A DNA stretch of 64,000 nucleotides from Azoarcus sp. (GTDB lineage Bacteria; Pseudomonadota; Gammaproteobacteria; Burkholderiales; Rhodocyclaceae), in NCBI GenBank assembly GCA_030604735.1, contig JAUVVG010000010.1:26786-90785 (forward strand), given 5' to 3'. This document shows positions 1-9,414 of the stretch, in pieces. The stretch's first letter is position 1, and each line of letters begins with the position of its first letter. The notes beneath the pieces were generated by a model. The model worked only from the letters and a program-made list of their open reading frames with translations, was not told where the DNA came from and searched no databases. The translations under genes were made by a program, and so were the position numbers.

Positions 1-40
1 GAACTCGATGGGAATAGACGGGGTCGTGGCTGCGCGCTGA
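1..40 (+). CDS. C-terminal tail of a probable DedD/SPOR-domain protein (partial)
   Basis: The frame starting at base 2 reads NSMGIDGVVAAR and stops at TGA 38-40. SPOR-domain proteins such as DedD end in a similar Gly-(Leu/Ile)-x-Gly-Val-Val pattern, and dedD is the usual gene before cvpA-purF in gammaproteobacteria. Only 12 codons are visible, so the call rests mainly on gene order. A competing frame starting at base 1 stays open to TGA 181-183 and would overlap cvpA by ATGA, but its residues look random. Confidence 0.35.
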   Translation, partial: NSMGIDGVVAAR

Positions 41-179
41 GCGCGGTGCAGGTGACTATGTATATACCGGCCTGTCAGGGCTGTCCGTGCCGGGACGCCG
101 AGCTTGCCAACACGGCCCCGTTTGTCGCTGGACCTTTGCCCGCTGAACGAGTGGCATCGCTGGCACGCTCGGTATTCGC
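41..179 (+). promoter_or_regulatory. Spacer before cvpA with a stem-loop and an AT-rich -10-like patch
   Basis: A short stem CGCGC/GCGCG lies at 33-45 with the presumed dedD stop codon in its loop. The sequence TATGTATATA at 57-66 is the only AT-rich patch in this spacer and could be a -10 region for cvpA-purF. No good -35 hexamer is seen. The E. coli PurR box (ACGCAAACGTTTGCGT) is absent. Confidence 0.25.
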
Positions 180-671
180 ATGACTGTCTTCGATTACATT
201 TTTCTCGGCATTCTCGCCTTGTCCGCGGCGGTGGGTTTGTGGCGAGGCTTGGTCAGCGAAGTGATCGCACTCGTGGCATGGGTCGCGGCGCTGCTTGCCG
301 GCTGGCTTTACTCGGCCGAGGTCGCGACGATGCTGACCGGTCTGGTCAGTGATCCGATGTGGCGACAGGTTGCGGCTTTTGCTCTGCTCTTTGTGGGCGT
401 ACTATTGCTTGCAGCCATTCTCCGGTTCTTGCTCAGGGAATTGCTGCGCGTTGCCGGACTCGGGCCGGCAGACAGATTCTTCGGTACCTTGTTCGGTCTG
501 GCCCGCGGGCTTGCGATCGCGATGGTGCTGGTGATGTTCGGCGGACTGGTCGGCATGGCAGCGGAGCCCTGGTGGGCCGAGGCCATGTTCGCTCCTCCGC
601 TGGAAACGGCGGTGGTTGCCGCCAAACCGTGGCTGCCGGATGTGGTCGCAGAGAAGATTCGCTTCAGATAG
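180..671 (+). CDS. cvpA: CvpA family membrane protein
   Basis: This 163-residue protein has four hydrophobic segments (about residues 5-22, 26-46, 60-85 and 105-125), and its length fits the CvpA/colicin V production family of inner-membrane proteins. The molecular role is not well defined; the family is linked to envelope homeostasis. It lies 9 nt upstream of purF, the conserved cvpA-purF pairing, so the two are probably co-transcribed. No strong Shine-Dalgarno sequence precedes the ATG; the start is chosen because MTVFDYIF is the usual family beginning. Confidence 0.9.
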   Translation: MTVFDYIFLGILALSAAVGLWRGLVSEVIALVAWVAALLAGWLYSAEVATMLTGLVSDPMWRQVAAFALLFVGVLLLAAILRFLLRELLRVAGLGPADRFFGTLFGLARGLAIAMVLVMFGGLVGMAAEPWWAEAMFAPPLETAVVAAKPWLPDVVAEKIRFR

Positions 672-680
672 GTATTCAGC

Positions 681-2207
681 ATGTGTGGAATCATTGGGGT
701 CGTCGCAACGTCCCCGGTCAATCAGCTGCTCTATGATGGATTGCAGGTCCTTCAACACCGGGGGCAGGATGCCGCCGGTATTGCGACCTCCGATCACGGG
801 CGTTTTTTCATGCACAAGGGCTCGGGGCTGGTACGGGATGTCTTCCGTACCCGCAATATGCGCAACCTGGTCGGCAATATGGGCATCGGCCATGTCCGCT
901 ATCCGACTGCAGGGACTGCCTGCAATCCGGCCGAGGCCCAGCCTTTCTATGTGAATTCGCCGTTTGGCCTGCTGCTCGCGCACAACGGCAACCTGACCAA
1001 CGCCGATGAGCTCAAGCGCGAGATCTTCCTGTCGGACTTGCGCCACATCAATACGAACTCCGATTCGGAAGTTCTGCTGAACGTGCTCGCGCATGAGCTT
1101 CAGGCGGCGGCGAAGGGATTCAAACTGGACACCGAGGCGGTCTTCCGTGCGGTGTCGAATGTGCATCGACGCTGCCGTGGTGCCTACGCCGCAGTCGTGC
1201 TGATCGCCGGCTACGGTTTGCTCGCGTTCAGGGATCCGCATGGGATTCGTCCGCTGGTGATCGGTCGGGCCGATACCCAGCTAGGAGCGGAGTGGCTGGT
1301 CGCATCCGAATCGGTCGCCCTCGATGTGCTCGGCTACAAGATGCTCCGGGACGTCGCACCGGGCGAGGCGATCCTGATCGATACGGCCGGCCATTTTCAC
1401 AGCCGCCAGTGTGCCGAGCATACGGTGCAGGCGCCGTGCATGTTCGAGTATGTCTATCTGGCCAGGCCGGATTCGATCATCGACGGTATTTCGGTTTACG
1501 AATCCAGGGTCAAGATGGGCGAGTATCTCGCCGAGAAGCTCAAACGCACCCGCCCGAACATCGAGATCGACGTGGTCATTCCGATTCCGGACTCGAGCCG
1601 TCCCGCGGCGATGGAAATGGCGCACAAGCTGGGGTTGCCCTACCGCGAGGGCTTCGTGAAGAACCGTTATATCGGGCGGACCTTCATCATGCCGGGGCAA
1701 GCGGTCCGGCGTAAGTCGGTGCGCCAGAAGCTCAATACCATTCCGCAGGAGTTCAGGGGCAAGAAGGTATTGCTGGTGGATGATTCCATCGTTCGCGGCA
1801 CCACCAGTCGCGAGATCGTGATGATGGCGCGCGAAGCCGGCGCGGCGAAAGTCTATCTCGCTTCGGCCGCGCCGCCGGTCCGGCATGCCAATGTCTACGG
1901 TATCGACATGCCGACCCGTGGCGAGCTGATCGCAGCCGACCGCAACGAAGACGAGATTTGTGCCGAGATCGGCGCGGATGGTTTGATTTATCAGGACCTC
2001 GAGGATTTGAAGGCGGCGGTACGCGAGCTCAATCCGGTCATCGGTTTCTTCGAAACTTCCTGTTTCGACGGCTGTTATGTGACTGGCGACATCACGCCCG
2101 AGTACCTTTTCGGCGTCGAGAACCAGCGCGGAGAAAAAGGCGGTGGCCAGGACGATGGCGACGACGGGCAACTGGATCTGAATCTGGTCGCGACCAATGA
2201 CAATTGA
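681..2207 (+). CDS. purF: Amidophosphoribosyltransferase (PurF)
   Basis: This enzyme makes 5-phosphoribosylamine from PRPP and glutamine, the first committed step of purine synthesis in the cytoplasm. The sequence begins MCGIIGVV, so Met removal exposes Cys2, the N-terminal nucleophile of class II glutamine amidotransferases. The phosphoribosyltransferase PRPP loop [12 protein letters not shown] is at residues 363-374. At 508 residues it matches the family length (E. coli 505). The last codons are acidic and Gly-rich. It forms a conserved cluster with cvpA and metZ. Confidence 0.98.
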   Translation: MCGIIGVVATSPVNQLLYDGLQVLQHRGQDAAGIATSDHGRFFMHKGSGLVRDVFRTRNMRNLVGNMGIGHVRYPTAGTACNPAEAQPFYVNSPFGLLLAHNGNLTNADELKREIFLSDLRHINTNSDSEVLLNVLAHELQAAAKGFKLDTEAVFRAVSNVHRRCRGAYAAVVLIAGYGLLAFRDPHGIRPLVIGRADTQLGAEWLVASESVALDVLGYKMLRDVAPGEAILIDTAGHFHSRQCAEHTVQAPCMFEYVYLARPDSIIDGISVYESRVKMGEYLAEKLKRTRPNIEIDVVIPIPDSSRPAAMEMAHKLGLPYREGFVKNRYIGRTFIMPGQAVRRKSVRQKLNTIPQEFRGKKVLLVDDSIVRGTTSREIVMMAREAGAAKVYLASAAPPVRHANVYGIDMPTRGELIAADRNEDEICAEIGADGLIYQDLEDLKAAVRELNPVIGFFETSCFDGCYVTGDITPEYLFGVENQRGEKGGGQDDGDDGQLDLNLVATNDN

Positions 2208-2229
2208 TGACCGGTGGGGCCGGAAAGCC

Positions 2230-3399
2230 ATGAATCACCAGGATTTCGATACGCTCGCGGTCAGGGCAGGCACGCAGCGCAGTCAGTTCAACGAGCACAG
2301 CGAAGCCCTGTACCTGACCTCGAGCTTCGTGTTCGACAGTGCGGCGCAGGCGGCGGCCCGTTTTGCCGGCGAGGAAGACGGAAACGTCTATGCTCGCTTC
2401 TCGAACCCGACCGTGACCATGCTGCAAGACCGTCTGGCCGCGCTGGAAGGCGGAGAGCGCTGTGTCGCGACCGCGTCGGGCATGGCGGCGATCCTGTCGC
2501 TGGTGATGGGGACGATGAGGGCGGGTGAGCATGTGGTCGCTTCGAATGGATTGTTCGGTGCGACCCAGCAGTTGTTCAGCGGCATTCTGGCCAAGTTCGG
2601 CGTTGAAACCAGTTTCGTGTCCGCGACCGATCTCGACGCTTACCGCGCCGCGATCAAGACGAGCACGAGACTGTTCTTCGTCGAGACGCCTTCCAATCCC
2701 TTGACCGAAGTCGTCGACATTGCCGCGGTGGCCGAGATCGCTCACCAGGCCGGCGCCTTGCTTGCGGTCGATAACTGTTTCTGCACGCCGGCTCTGCAAC
2801 GGCCGCTCGAACTGGGTGCGGACGTGATCGTCCATTCCGCAACCAAGTATCTGGACGGACAGGGCAGGGTGCTCGGGGGCGCGCTGGTTGGCACCGATCA
2901 GGTGATGGAAGACGTCTTCAAGTTTCTGCGGACCGCCGGCCCCTGCATCTCGCCGTTCAATGCCTGGGTCATCTTGAAGGGTCTGGAGACCTTGCGCATC
3001 CGGATGGAGGCCCAGTCTAACAGTGCGCTGGAACTGGCGCGCTGGCTGGAGACGCAGGCCGGCGTCGCGAGGGTGCATTACCCCGGTCTCGAATCGCATC
3101 CACAGCATGCGCTGGCGATGCGCCAGCAACGCACCGGGGGCGCGATCGTCAGTTTCGATGTCGCCGGGGGACGGGAACAGGCATGGCGGGTGGTCGATGC
3201 CACACGGATGATTTCGATCACCGCCAATCTGGGCGATACCCGGACCACGATCACACACCCCGCGTCGACGACGCATGGCCGGGTTTCGCCTGAGGCCCGA
3301 GCTGCCGCCGGGATTGGTGAAGGCTTGTTGCGAATCGCAGTCGGCCTGGAGTCGGTGGACGATATCAAGGCCGATCTGGCACGTGGATTGGTTGGCTGA
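2230..3399 (+). CDS. metZ: O-succinylhomoserine sulfhydrylase (MetZ)
   Basis: This PLP enzyme of the Cys/Met metabolism family (389 residues) probably joins O-succinylhomoserine and sulfide to give homocysteine in methionine synthesis. The PLP-binding lysine is K206 in SATKYLDGQGR, followed by LGGALVG, which resembles MetZ more than MetB or MetC. The start is placed at ATG 2230 (MNHQDFDTLAVRAG) because it matches the family N terminus. An upstream in-frame ATG at 2197 would overlap purF by 11 nt. The purF-metZ order is the same as in pseudomonads. Substrate preference (succinyl or acetyl ester) is inferred from family resemblance. Confidence 0.93.
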   Translation: MNHQDFDTLAVRAGTQRSQFNEHSEALYLTSSFVFDSAAQAAARFAGEEDGNVYARFSNPTVTMLQDRLAALEGGERCVATASGMAAILSLVMGTMRAGEHVVASNGLFGATQQLFSGILAKFGVETSFVSATDLDAYRAAIKTSTRLFFVETPSNPLTEVVDIAAVAEIAHQAGALLAVDNCFCTPALQRPLELGADVIVHSATKYLDGQGRVLGGALVGTDQVMEDVFKFLRTAGPCISPFNAWVILKGLETLRIRMEAQSNSALELARWLETQAGVARVHYPGLESHPQHALAMRQQRTGGAIVSFDVAGGREQAWRVVDATRMISITANLGDTRTTITHPASTTHGRVSPEARAAAGIGEGLLRIAVGLESVDDIKADLARGLVG

Positions 3400-3416
3400 G
3401 CGTTGTTCTCTGGTGC

Positions 3417-4148
3417 TTATGCCGGTGGCGCACGCAGCTTGTGTGCGCTGATAGCTCCGTTTTGCAGAACGAGATAGTGGGCCTGGTCATCCCAGTCGGC
3501 CAGCACCCAACGCTCGCATAGCCGACCGTCCACCTGGTGCAGGTGGCGAGCGGGGCGGTGGGTATGTCCGTGGATGAGGGTGGGGTAGGCATGGCGACGG
3601 AGCAGGTCGTCCACCGCGAGCGGATTGACATCCATGATCTCGGCCATCTTGTCGCGCTTGGCCTGTTCGCTGCGGTTCCGGATTTCGTCGATGAACTGTT
3701 TGCGTGTCGTCAGATCCTGCGCGAGGAACTGGTCAATCCACTGGGGATTGCGCACTGTGTCGCGATACTGCTGGTAAGCCTGGTCGTCGGTGCACAAGGT
3801 GTCGCCATGGCTGAGCAGGACGTACTGCCCATCCAGTTTGACCAGGCTGGGGTCAGCTAGCAGTGTCATCCCGCATCGTCTGGCGAAGCGCTCGCCGATC
3901 AGAAAGTCACGATTGCCGTGCATGAAGCCTAGCCACACGCCATGGCTCGCCAGCGCGGTCAGCGCGTCGGCGACCGCCGAAATCAGGGGCGAGGCGTCGT
4001 CATCGCCGGCCCAGTATTCGAACAGATCACCGAGGATGTACAAGGCGTCAGCATCCCGTGCCGGGCCGCTGAGAAATGCGAAAAAGGCCCGAATCGTCTC
4101 GGGCCTTTGTTCGCACAGATGCAGATCCGAAATGAACAAGACCTTCAT
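3417..4148 (-). CDS. lpxH: UDP-2,3-diacylglucosamine diphosphatase (LpxH)
   Basis: LpxH hydrolyses UDP-2,3-diacylglucosamine to lipid X plus UMP in lipid A synthesis, at the cytoplasmic face of the inner membrane. The metallophosphoesterase ligands match E. coli numbering: D8 and H10 in ISDLHL, D41 in LGDLFEYW, N79 in HGNRD, H114 in LSHGD, and the final IHGHTHR pair near residues 195-197. The length of 243 residues is typical. It follows two cyclophilin genes on the same strand and converges with metZ only 17 nt away. Confidence 0.97.
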   Translation of the reverse strand: MKVLFISDLHLCEQRPETIRAFFAFLSGPARDADALYILGDLFEYWAGDDDASPLISAVADALTALASHGVWLGFMHGNRDFLIGERFARRCGMTLLADPSLVKLDGQYVLLSHGDTLCTDDQAYQQYRDTVRNPQWIDQFLAQDLTTRKQFIDEIRNRSEQAKRDKMAEIMDVNPLAVDDLLRRHAYPTLIHGHTHRPARHLHQVDGRLCERWVLADWDDQAHYLVLQNGAISAHKLRAPPA

Positions 4149-4184
4149 GGTCGGCTCGGGTCTGGTCGAGTGCGCCAGGCGCGG

Positions 4185-4679
4185 TCAGACGATCTCGGCA
4201 CGTTCGATGATCACGTCTTCCACCGGCACGTCCTGATGAAAGCCCTTGGAGCCGGTCTTGACCACGCGGATGCTGTCGACGACTTCCATGCCATCGCTGA
4301 CCTGGCCGAAGACACAGTAGCCCCAGCCTTGAAGGTCCGGTGAGCGATGGTTCAGGAATTCGTTGTCGCCCACATTGATGAAGAACTGCGCGGTCGCCGA
4401 ATGCGGCTGCTGGGTGCGCGCCATCGCGATCGAGCCGACCACGTTCTTGAGCCCGTTGTCCGCCTCGTTCTTGATCGGCTCTTCGGTCGGCTTCTGATTC
4501 ATGCCGGGCTCGAAGCCACCGCCCTGGATCATGAAACCGTCGATGACACGATGGAAGATGGTATTGTCGTAATGCCCCGCCTTGACATAGGCGAGAAAGT
4601 TCTTGACCGTCTCCGGCGCCTTGTCGGCATCGAGTTCGATCGTGATGGTGCCGTGGTTGGTATGCAGTTTGACTGACAT
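4185..4679 (-). CDS. ppiB: Cytoplasmic peptidyl-prolyl isomerase (PpiB, cyclophilin B)
   Basis: This 164-residue cyclophilin catalyses cis-trans isomerisation of proline peptide bonds. The signature [13 protein letters not shown] (from residue 42) holds the catalytic Arg44, followed by QFFINV and WGYCVFG. It has no signal peptide, so it is cytoplasmic. The start at 4679 is fixed by GGAG ending 6 nt before the ATG; the frame stays open upstream to 5009 but that part overlaps ppiA antisense-like sequence and is not coding. It sits 19 nt downstream of a periplasmic paralogue and 36 nt before lpxH; ppiB-lpxH adjacency is common in gammaproteobacteria. Confidence 0.96.
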   Translation of the reverse strand: MSVKLHTNHGTITIELDADKAPETVKNFLAYVKAGHYDNTIFHRVIDGFMIQGGGFEPGMNQKPTEEPIKNEADNGLKNVVGSIAMARTQQPHSATAQFFINVGDNEFLNHRSPDLQGWGYCVFGQVSDGMEVVDSIRVVKTGSKGFHQDVPVEDVIIERAEIV

Positions 4680-4698
4680 ATGCTTCTCCAGGTGATTT

Positions 4699-5268
4699 TC
4701 AGTTTGCTTGCGCTGGTTCGACCAGGCGGGCGGATTCGATGAGTACCGGTTCCACCGGTGTGTTCTGGAATGGGCCGACGGTGGTGGTCGGCAGCTTGCC
4801 GATTTTCTGAACCACGTCGAAACCTTCGGTGACCTTGCCGAATACCGCGTAGCCCCAGCCGTCACGCGACGGGTAGTCGAGCGCACGGTTCGGCACCAGG
4901 TTGACGAAGAACTGCGCCGTTGCCGAGTGCGGATCGTTGGTGCGCGCCATGGCAAGGGTGCCGGGTTCGTTAAGCAGGCCGTTTTTCGCTTCGTTGCGGA
5001 TTGGCGCACGGGTTGCCTTTTGTTTCATGCCGGGTTCGAAACCTCCGCCCTGGACCATGAATCCATCGATCACTCGATGGAAGATCGTGCCGTCATAAAA
5101 GCCGCTTTCGACATATTCGATGAAGTTCGCGACCGACTCCGGTGCCGCGTCCTCGTATAATTCGATCAGGATCGTTCCATGACTGGTCTTCATCTCGACC
5201 AGGGATTGCGCGGACGCGCTTGTGGTGACGACGATGGCCATGAGCAGGGCGAGGAGGAGATTCTTCAT
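4699..5268 (-). CDS. ppiA: Periplasmic peptidyl-prolyl isomerase (PpiA-type cyclophilin)
   Basis: This cyclophilin of 189 residues starts with a signal peptide ([20 protein letters not shown], probable cleavage before QS), so it is exported. The fold carries [14 protein letters not shown] and QFFVNLV as in PpiB. The start at 5268 is supported by AGGAA 6-10 nt upstream; a longer open frame to 5328 would hide the signal peptide. The two tandem cyclophilins are closely similar ([23 protein letters not shown] shared), consistent with duplication followed by different targeting. Confidence 0.93.
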   Translation of the reverse strand: MKNLLLALLMAIVVTTSASAQSLVEMKTSHGTILIELYEDAAPESVANFIEYVESGFYDGTIFHRVIDGFMVQGGGFEPGMKQKATRAPIRNEAKNGLLNEPGTLAMARTNDPHSATAQFFVNLVPNRALDYPSRDGWGYAVFGKVTEGFDVVQKIGKLPTTTVGPFQNTPVEPVLIESARLVEPAQAN

Positions 5269-5608
5269 GAGCGGTTCCTGTGGCTGGGAGGTGTCTTGTG
5301 GATCCGGTCTCGCGCGGTCGCCGCGCAAAGACCGGTCATGGCTTCGGCGCAGGCGGGCAGGGCATGGGCGGCCTTGCCCCGGTGTCCGTCGATGTTATGC
5401 GGCGAAGGCGTCCAGGGCTGGCCTGGGCGAGTCCGATTCAGGGGAAAATCATTGTGCTATGATCCCCGGCCGTCGTGGTTGCCGGGTTAAGGGCACGCCC
5501 GGATTCTATCAACAGGCCCGGGTTGGCACAATCCGGCCCTGAAGTGGGCTGTAGTCCGCAGTCGCGGCCAGCCGCCATCGCGTCGCGAATTCATTCTGGA
5601 TCGATCTC
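5269..5608. promoter_or_regulatory. Divergent intergenic region with an extended -10 promoter for cysS
   Basis: This 340-nt gap separates the minus-strand cyclophilin operon from cysS. TGCTATGAT at 5455-5463 is an extended -10 element (TGn plus TATGAT) reading toward cysS; the -35 position is weak, as is usual for extended -10 promoters. It would leave a leader of about 140 nt. No gene, repeat or riboswitch is recognised in the rest, and no clear promoter for the cyclophilins was identified. Confidence 0.45.
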
Positions 5609-6985
5609 ATGCTGACCATACACAACACGCTCACCCGCAAGAAGGAAGTCTTTGTCCCTATCGTGGCGGGAAAGGTGCGGATGTATGTTTGTGGCATGAC
5701 GGTCTATGACTACTGCCACCTCGGTCACGCCAGGGTACTCGTGGTTTTCGACATGGTGACCCGCTGGTTGAGGGCCTCCGGATTCGACGTCACCTATGTC
5801 CGCAACATCACCGACATCGACGACAAGATCATCCGTCGTGCCGGTGAGCGCGGGGAATCGATTCGGACGCTGACCGACCGCTTCATCGCGGCGATGCATG
5901 AAGATGCCGATGCGCTGGGTGTGTTGCGGCCGGATCATGAGCCGCGTGCGACCGATTACGTCGATAGCATGCAATCGCTGATTGCCAGGCTGCATGAGAA
6001 GGGGTTGGCCTATGTCGCCGAGAACCGCGATGTATGTTACGCGGTCAGGAAGTTCGACGGATACGGCAAGCTTTCCGGTAAATCGATAGACGAGTTGCGC
6101 GCCGGCGAACGTGTCGAGGTTTCGGGCGACAAGCGTGATCCGCTCGATTTCGTGCTGTGGAAGCATGCGCGCGAGGACGAGCCCGAAGAGGTCAAGTGGT
6201 CCTCGCCGTGGGGTTCGGGCAGGCCAGGCTGGCATATCGAGTGCTCGGCGATGAGTAGCGACTTGCTCGGCGAACATTTCGACATTCACGGTGGCGGACA
6301 GGATCTCCAGTTTCCACATCACGAGAACGAGATCGCGCAGTCGGAAGGCGCCCATGGCCATGCCTTCGTCAACTTCTGGATGCACAATGGCTTTGTGCGG
6401 GTGGATGACGAGAAGATGTCCAAGTCACTGGGCAATTTTTTCACGATTCGCGAGGTTCTCGCCAAGTACGATCCGGAAGTGGTGCGTTTCTTCATACTTC
6501 GTGCCCATTACCGGAGTCCGTTGAACTACTCCGATGCGCACCTGGACGACGCCCGCAGCGCGTTGACCCGTCTCTATACCGCCTTGAAGAATGTCGAAGG
6601 GGCGAAGGCATCGGTAGACTGGGATGAACCCCATGCCGTGCGATTCAAGGCGGCGATGGACGACGACTTCAATACCGCCGAAGCGGTAGCGGTCTTGTTC
6701 GACCTGGCCAACGAGGCCAACCGGACCGGATCCATCGCGATCGCGTCCCAACTCAAAGGGCTCGCTGGCGTCCTCGGATTGCTGACCCGGGAGGCGCGGG
6801 TCTACCTTCAAGGCAGCGAGGCGGCAGATGGGGACGCTGCCGCGATCGAGAAGTCTATCGAGCAGCGCGCTGCGGCGAAGAAGGCGCGCGACTTTGCCGA
6901 GGCCGATCGAATCAGGGCCGAACTTCTGGCGCGAGGCATCGTGCTGGAGGATTCGGCCCAGGGCACCACCTGGCGGCGTGCGTGA
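5609..6985 (+). CDS. cysS: Cysteinyl-tRNA synthetase (CysS)
   Basis: CysS charges tRNA-Cys with cysteine. The class I HIGH motif is HLGH at residues 37-40, and KMSKS is at 269-273. Zinc ligands are visible as C28 (YVCGMTVYD), C212 (HIECSAMS) and the His-rich [14 protein letters not shown] that follows. The length of 458 residues agrees with E. coli (461). In Pseudomonas the neighbourhood is lpxH-ppiB-glnS-cysS; here glnS is absent and the strands diverge. Confidence 0.98.
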   Translation: MLTIHNTLTRKKEVFVPIVAGKVRMYVCGMTVYDYCHLGHARVLVVFDMVTRWLRASGFDVTYVRNITDIDDKIIRRAGERGESIRTLTDRFIAAMHEDADALGVLRPDHEPRATDYVDSMQSLIARLHEKGLAYVAENRDVCYAVRKFDGYGKLSGKSIDELRAGERVEVSGDKRDPLDFVLWKHAREDEPEEVKWSSPWGSGRPGWHIECSAMSSDLLGEHFDIHGGGQDLQFPHHENEIAQSEGAHGHAFVNFWMHNGFVRVDDEKMSKSLGNFFTIREVLAKYDPEVVRFFILRAHYRSPLNYSDAHLDDARSALTRLYTALKNVEGAKASVDWDEPHAVRFKAAMDDDFNTAEAVAVLFDLANEANRTGSIAIASQLKGLAGVLGLLTREARVYLQGSEAADGDAAAIEKSIEQRAAAKKARDFAEADRIRAELLARGIVLEDSAQGTTWRRA

Positions 6986-7105
6986 TCAACCCGGCTTGTT
7001 ACAAAAAATATCGCCCGACGGGTCATTTTCAACGTTAAATCAGCCGCTTATTCATGGATTTACCGAAGGTGAGAGTTGAGCGCCGGCCGTACTTTGGTGT
7101 TAAAC

Positions 7106-7149
7106 TTGCAACAATTTTGTTGCTCCGATTCGATTTTGTTGCAATGCAA
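7106..7149 (+). promoter_or_regulatory. AT-rich repeat cluster upstream of the M23 peptidase operon (candidate operator)
   Basis: GCAACAA-TT-TTGTTGC at 7108-7123 is a perfect 7-bp inverted repeat. A third TTGTTGC occurs at 7136-7142, 19 bp after the previous one, and runs into the palindrome TTGCAATGCAA at 7139-7149. Such AT-rich symmetric sequence is rare in this GC-rich window and lies 70-110 nt before the gene start, where an operator or promoter is expected. No convincing -35/-10 pair could be set. The 11-mer TTGCAACAATT also occurs at 41851-41861, just upstream of fabI. Confidence 0.35.
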
Positions 7150-7217
7150 TAAATCTATTCGGATTCGCGGCGCTCGCATGTACCGTGCTGGCGCCCGTCA
7201 TTTTCAGGAGGACATGG

Positions 7218-8285
7218 ATGGCGCTTGTCATTCTTTCCGCCGAGTCGATGACCCGCTCCAGAACGCGCACGGTCAGTGTGAAGGCGTTTCTGGGCACCCT
7301 TCTCGGTGGCATGTCGATCGTACTCGCGGGCGGTGTCTGGGTCGGCTACGGCTTGAGCAAGACCCAGCTCGCTTTACCGGATGGGCCGATCGCATCGGCT
7401 CACGCCTTCTCTTCCGATACGCTCCCAAGCGCGGAATCGCGCGACATCGTTCTGCCATCGGCGGTTGAGGACAAGCCGTTCGCGCTAGGGTCGGGCTTCA
7501 CCCTGCCGGCGGAGAGCCGACATCTGGTCGAACGCTTCGGTGAATTGTCAGGTCGCATGATCCAGCTCGAAACAGAAGCGCTGGAGTTGGCCACGAGAAT
7601 CGGTGTCATCGAAGAATTCGAGGAGCGGATCCGGCCCGAGGAGACCATCGATGTGCCACTGGGCCGGGAGGCGCTCACTCCGCCGGGCTCTCCGTCCGGT
7701 GGCCCGATGCTGCGTCCGCTGGAGGGCGAGTCCAGGGTCATCGACCCTCATGCCGGCAACGAGCTGAGCGATCTGCTCAAGACGCCTTTGTCGGAGGATT
7801 TGAGCCGTATCGAGCAGGACATAGAACGGCTGACGGAAGTGCTGTCCGAACTGGACTCCTTGGCCACCTCCATGAGTCATGCCCAGATGGCTTTCCCCGG
7901 GCGCAAACCGGTGCATCAGGTCGCCATCACCTCCGGTTTCGGCAATCGGGTTGACCCGATCAATCGGCGCCGCGCCTTTCATAGCGGTGTCGACTTCCCG
8001 GCGCCGCGGGGTACGCCTATATACGCCAGTGCCGGTGGCAAGGTCATTTACGCCGCCAATCGGCGCCACTACGGCCTGACCGTCGAGATCGATCATGGCG
8101 GTGGTCTGGTGACGCGCTATGCCCACGCCTCGAAGCTGCTGGTCAAGAAGGGGCAGGTCGTTTTTCCCGGCGAGGAAATCGCCCATATCGGCTCGACCGG
8201 CCGCTCCACCGGCCCGCACCTGCACTTCGAGATTCTGAAGGATGGGCATTTCGTCGATCCCGCTATCTACCTGGCCCGATTCTGA
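7218..8285 (+). CDS. M23 family (LytM-type) peptidoglycan endopeptidase, membrane-anchored
   Basis: This 355-residue protein has one N-terminal membrane segment (about residues 25-45), an acidic linker with predicted coiled coil, and a C-terminal LytM domain (about 240-345). The zinc motifs are intact: H255 and D259 in HSGVDFP, and H334/H336 in GPHLHFEI. It is therefore likely an active DD-endopeptidase acting on peptidoglycan in the periplasm. The start at 7218 follows a strong AGGAGG at 7206-7211 with a 6-nt spacer. It heads an operon with a small coiled-coil protein and a bactofilin, the common shape-control arrangement. Confidence 0.9.
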   Translation: MALVILSAESMTRSRTRTVSVKAFLGTLLGGMSIVLAGGVWVGYGLSKTQLALPDGPIASAHAFSSDTLPSAESRDIVLPSAVEDKPFALGSGFTLPAESRHLVERFGELSGRMIQLETEALELATRIGVIEEFEERIRPEETIDVPLGREALTPPGSPSGGPMLRPLEGESRVIDPHAGNELSDLLKTPLSEDLSRIEQDIERLTEVLSELDSLATSMSHAQMAFPGRKPVHQVAITSGFGNRVDPINRRRAFHSGVDFPAPRGTPIYASAGGKVIYAANRRHYGLTVEIDHGGGLVTRYAHASKLLVKKGQVVFPGEEIAHIGSTGRSTGPHLHFEILKDGHFVDPAIYLARF

Positions 8286-8297
8286 TTAAGCTGACTC

Positions 8298-8669
8298 ATG
8301 TTTTCGAGATTGGGCCGAGCGGGCTCTGACCTCGCTGGTGCCGAACTCGTCCTGACGTCGAAGCGCAGCCCGTGGGCCTTCGTCGGACCCGTTGCGGCCA
8401 TCATCGCCCTGATCGCGCTGCTTGTCGTCGGTGTGATCTACATCGAACAGCGCACGGCGGTCGATCTGATGATCGAACAGCTGGAGTTCGAGAAAGCTGC
8501 GCTCGAGCAGCGCAACCGGGAACTCGAGCAAACTGCGGAAAGGGCCTTGCTGGACCTCGAGATCTCTGCGGTGACCCAGCTCGAACTTGAGCGCCAGCTC
8601 GTCGTGCTCAACGAGCAACTGAAGCAACTCAAGGAAGAGTTGGAATTCGTCAAGAACGCCGGCAACTGA
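8298..8669 (+). CDS. Small single-pass membrane protein with coiled coil
   Basis: This 123-residue protein has a membrane helix at about residues 25-48 and then a strongly charged heptad-like coiled coil to the end. It lies 12 nt after the M23 peptidase gene and 41 nt before the bactofilin gene. An equivalent small coiled-coil protein is often found between these two genes in other proteobacteria (resembling the DUF6776 group by position and layout). A role as an assembly factor linking bactofilin polymers to the peptidase is an inference from context only. Confidence 0.75.
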   Translation: MFSRLGRAGSDLAGAELVLTSKRSPWAFVGPVAAIIALIALLVVGVIYIEQRTAVDLMIEQLEFEKAALEQRNRELEQTAERALLDLEISAVTQLELERQLVVLNEQLKQLKEELEFVKNAGN

Positions 8670-8710
8670 CCCTGACGTAGTCGTTGTCCCAGCCATGCAA
8701 GGAGGTTCCG

Positions 8711-9382
8711 ATGTTCGGAAAGAAGCAAAAGAAGAACGCGGTCGAGGTGACCAAACTGTCGAGCTTGATCGCGGACAACCTCCATATTGTCGGCGATGTT
8801 CACTTCAACGGTGGATTGCGGGTCGATGGACGGATAGAGGGCAATGTTCTTGGAAAACGTGGCGAGAAAAGCCTGATCGTACTCAGCGAGAAGGGTTGCA
8901 TCGTCGGGAGGGTGCACGCCTTCGATGCCATCATCAACGGGTCAGTCTCCGGCGATCTGGAAGTCGAGCACTTCCTCGAATTGCAGCCGGGCGCCAGGGT
9001 GTCCGGCAATATCTCCTACCGTCAGTTGCAGATGGAGTGCGGGGCGACCGTGGAAGGCAATCTGGTGCGGGTCGAAGCGCAAAACGCGGGGGCTGACAAG
9101 GCCGCGGCGACGAACAGCCCCAGGGCTGCAGCGCCGGCTGAACGGACCGGACAGGCTTCCTCGTCTGCGGCAAGGGCTGGCGTGGAGGATGCCAGATCGG
9201 CTGCATTGGCCGTTCGAGACGAGCAGCTGGAGTCTGTCAAAGCATCATCCCAGGCGGCGACCTCGGCCGCTGGCGCGGCGGCGGCCACCGCGAGCCGTTC
9301 GGTGCTTCCCAGAAGAAGTGACGCTCAGCCCGTTGCCAGTCCCGCACCGCCGATGCCCAGTACCGATCCGGTGACGCGTTGA
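8711..9382 (+). CDS. Bactofilin (polymer-forming cytoskeletal protein)
   Basis: The bactofilin (DUF583) beta-helix domain spans about residues 15-115, with the repeated hydrophobic-Gly pattern (VGDVHFNGGLRVDGRIEGNV). The C-terminal half is Ala/Ser-rich and probably disordered. Bactofilins form filaments at the inner membrane and commonly localise peptidoglycan enzymes; the M23 peptidase two genes upstream is the likely partner. The start at 8711 is set by AAGGAGG at 8699-8705. The protein has 223 residues and ends the operon, facing a convergent gene 32 nt away. Confidence 0.92.
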   Translation: MFGKKQKKNAVEVTKLSSLIADNLHIVGDVHFNGGLRVDGRIEGNVLGKRGEKSLIVLSEKGCIVGRVHAFDAIINGSVSGDLEVEHFLELQPGARVSGNISYRQLQMECGATVEGNLVRVEAQNAGADKAAATNSPRAAAPAERTGQASSSAARAGVEDARSAALAVRDEQLESVKASSQAATSAAGAAAATASRSVLPRRSDAQPVASPAPPMPSTDPVTR

Positions 9383-9414
9383 GCAATCACCGGGCGCTAG
9401 TGCGAAACCCTTGC

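Noticed and set aside
5522..5537. Sigma-54-like promoter TGGCAC-N5-GG upstream of cysS
   Set aside because: The -24 half is good but the -12 half lacks the TTGC core, and cysS is not a typical sigma-54 target.
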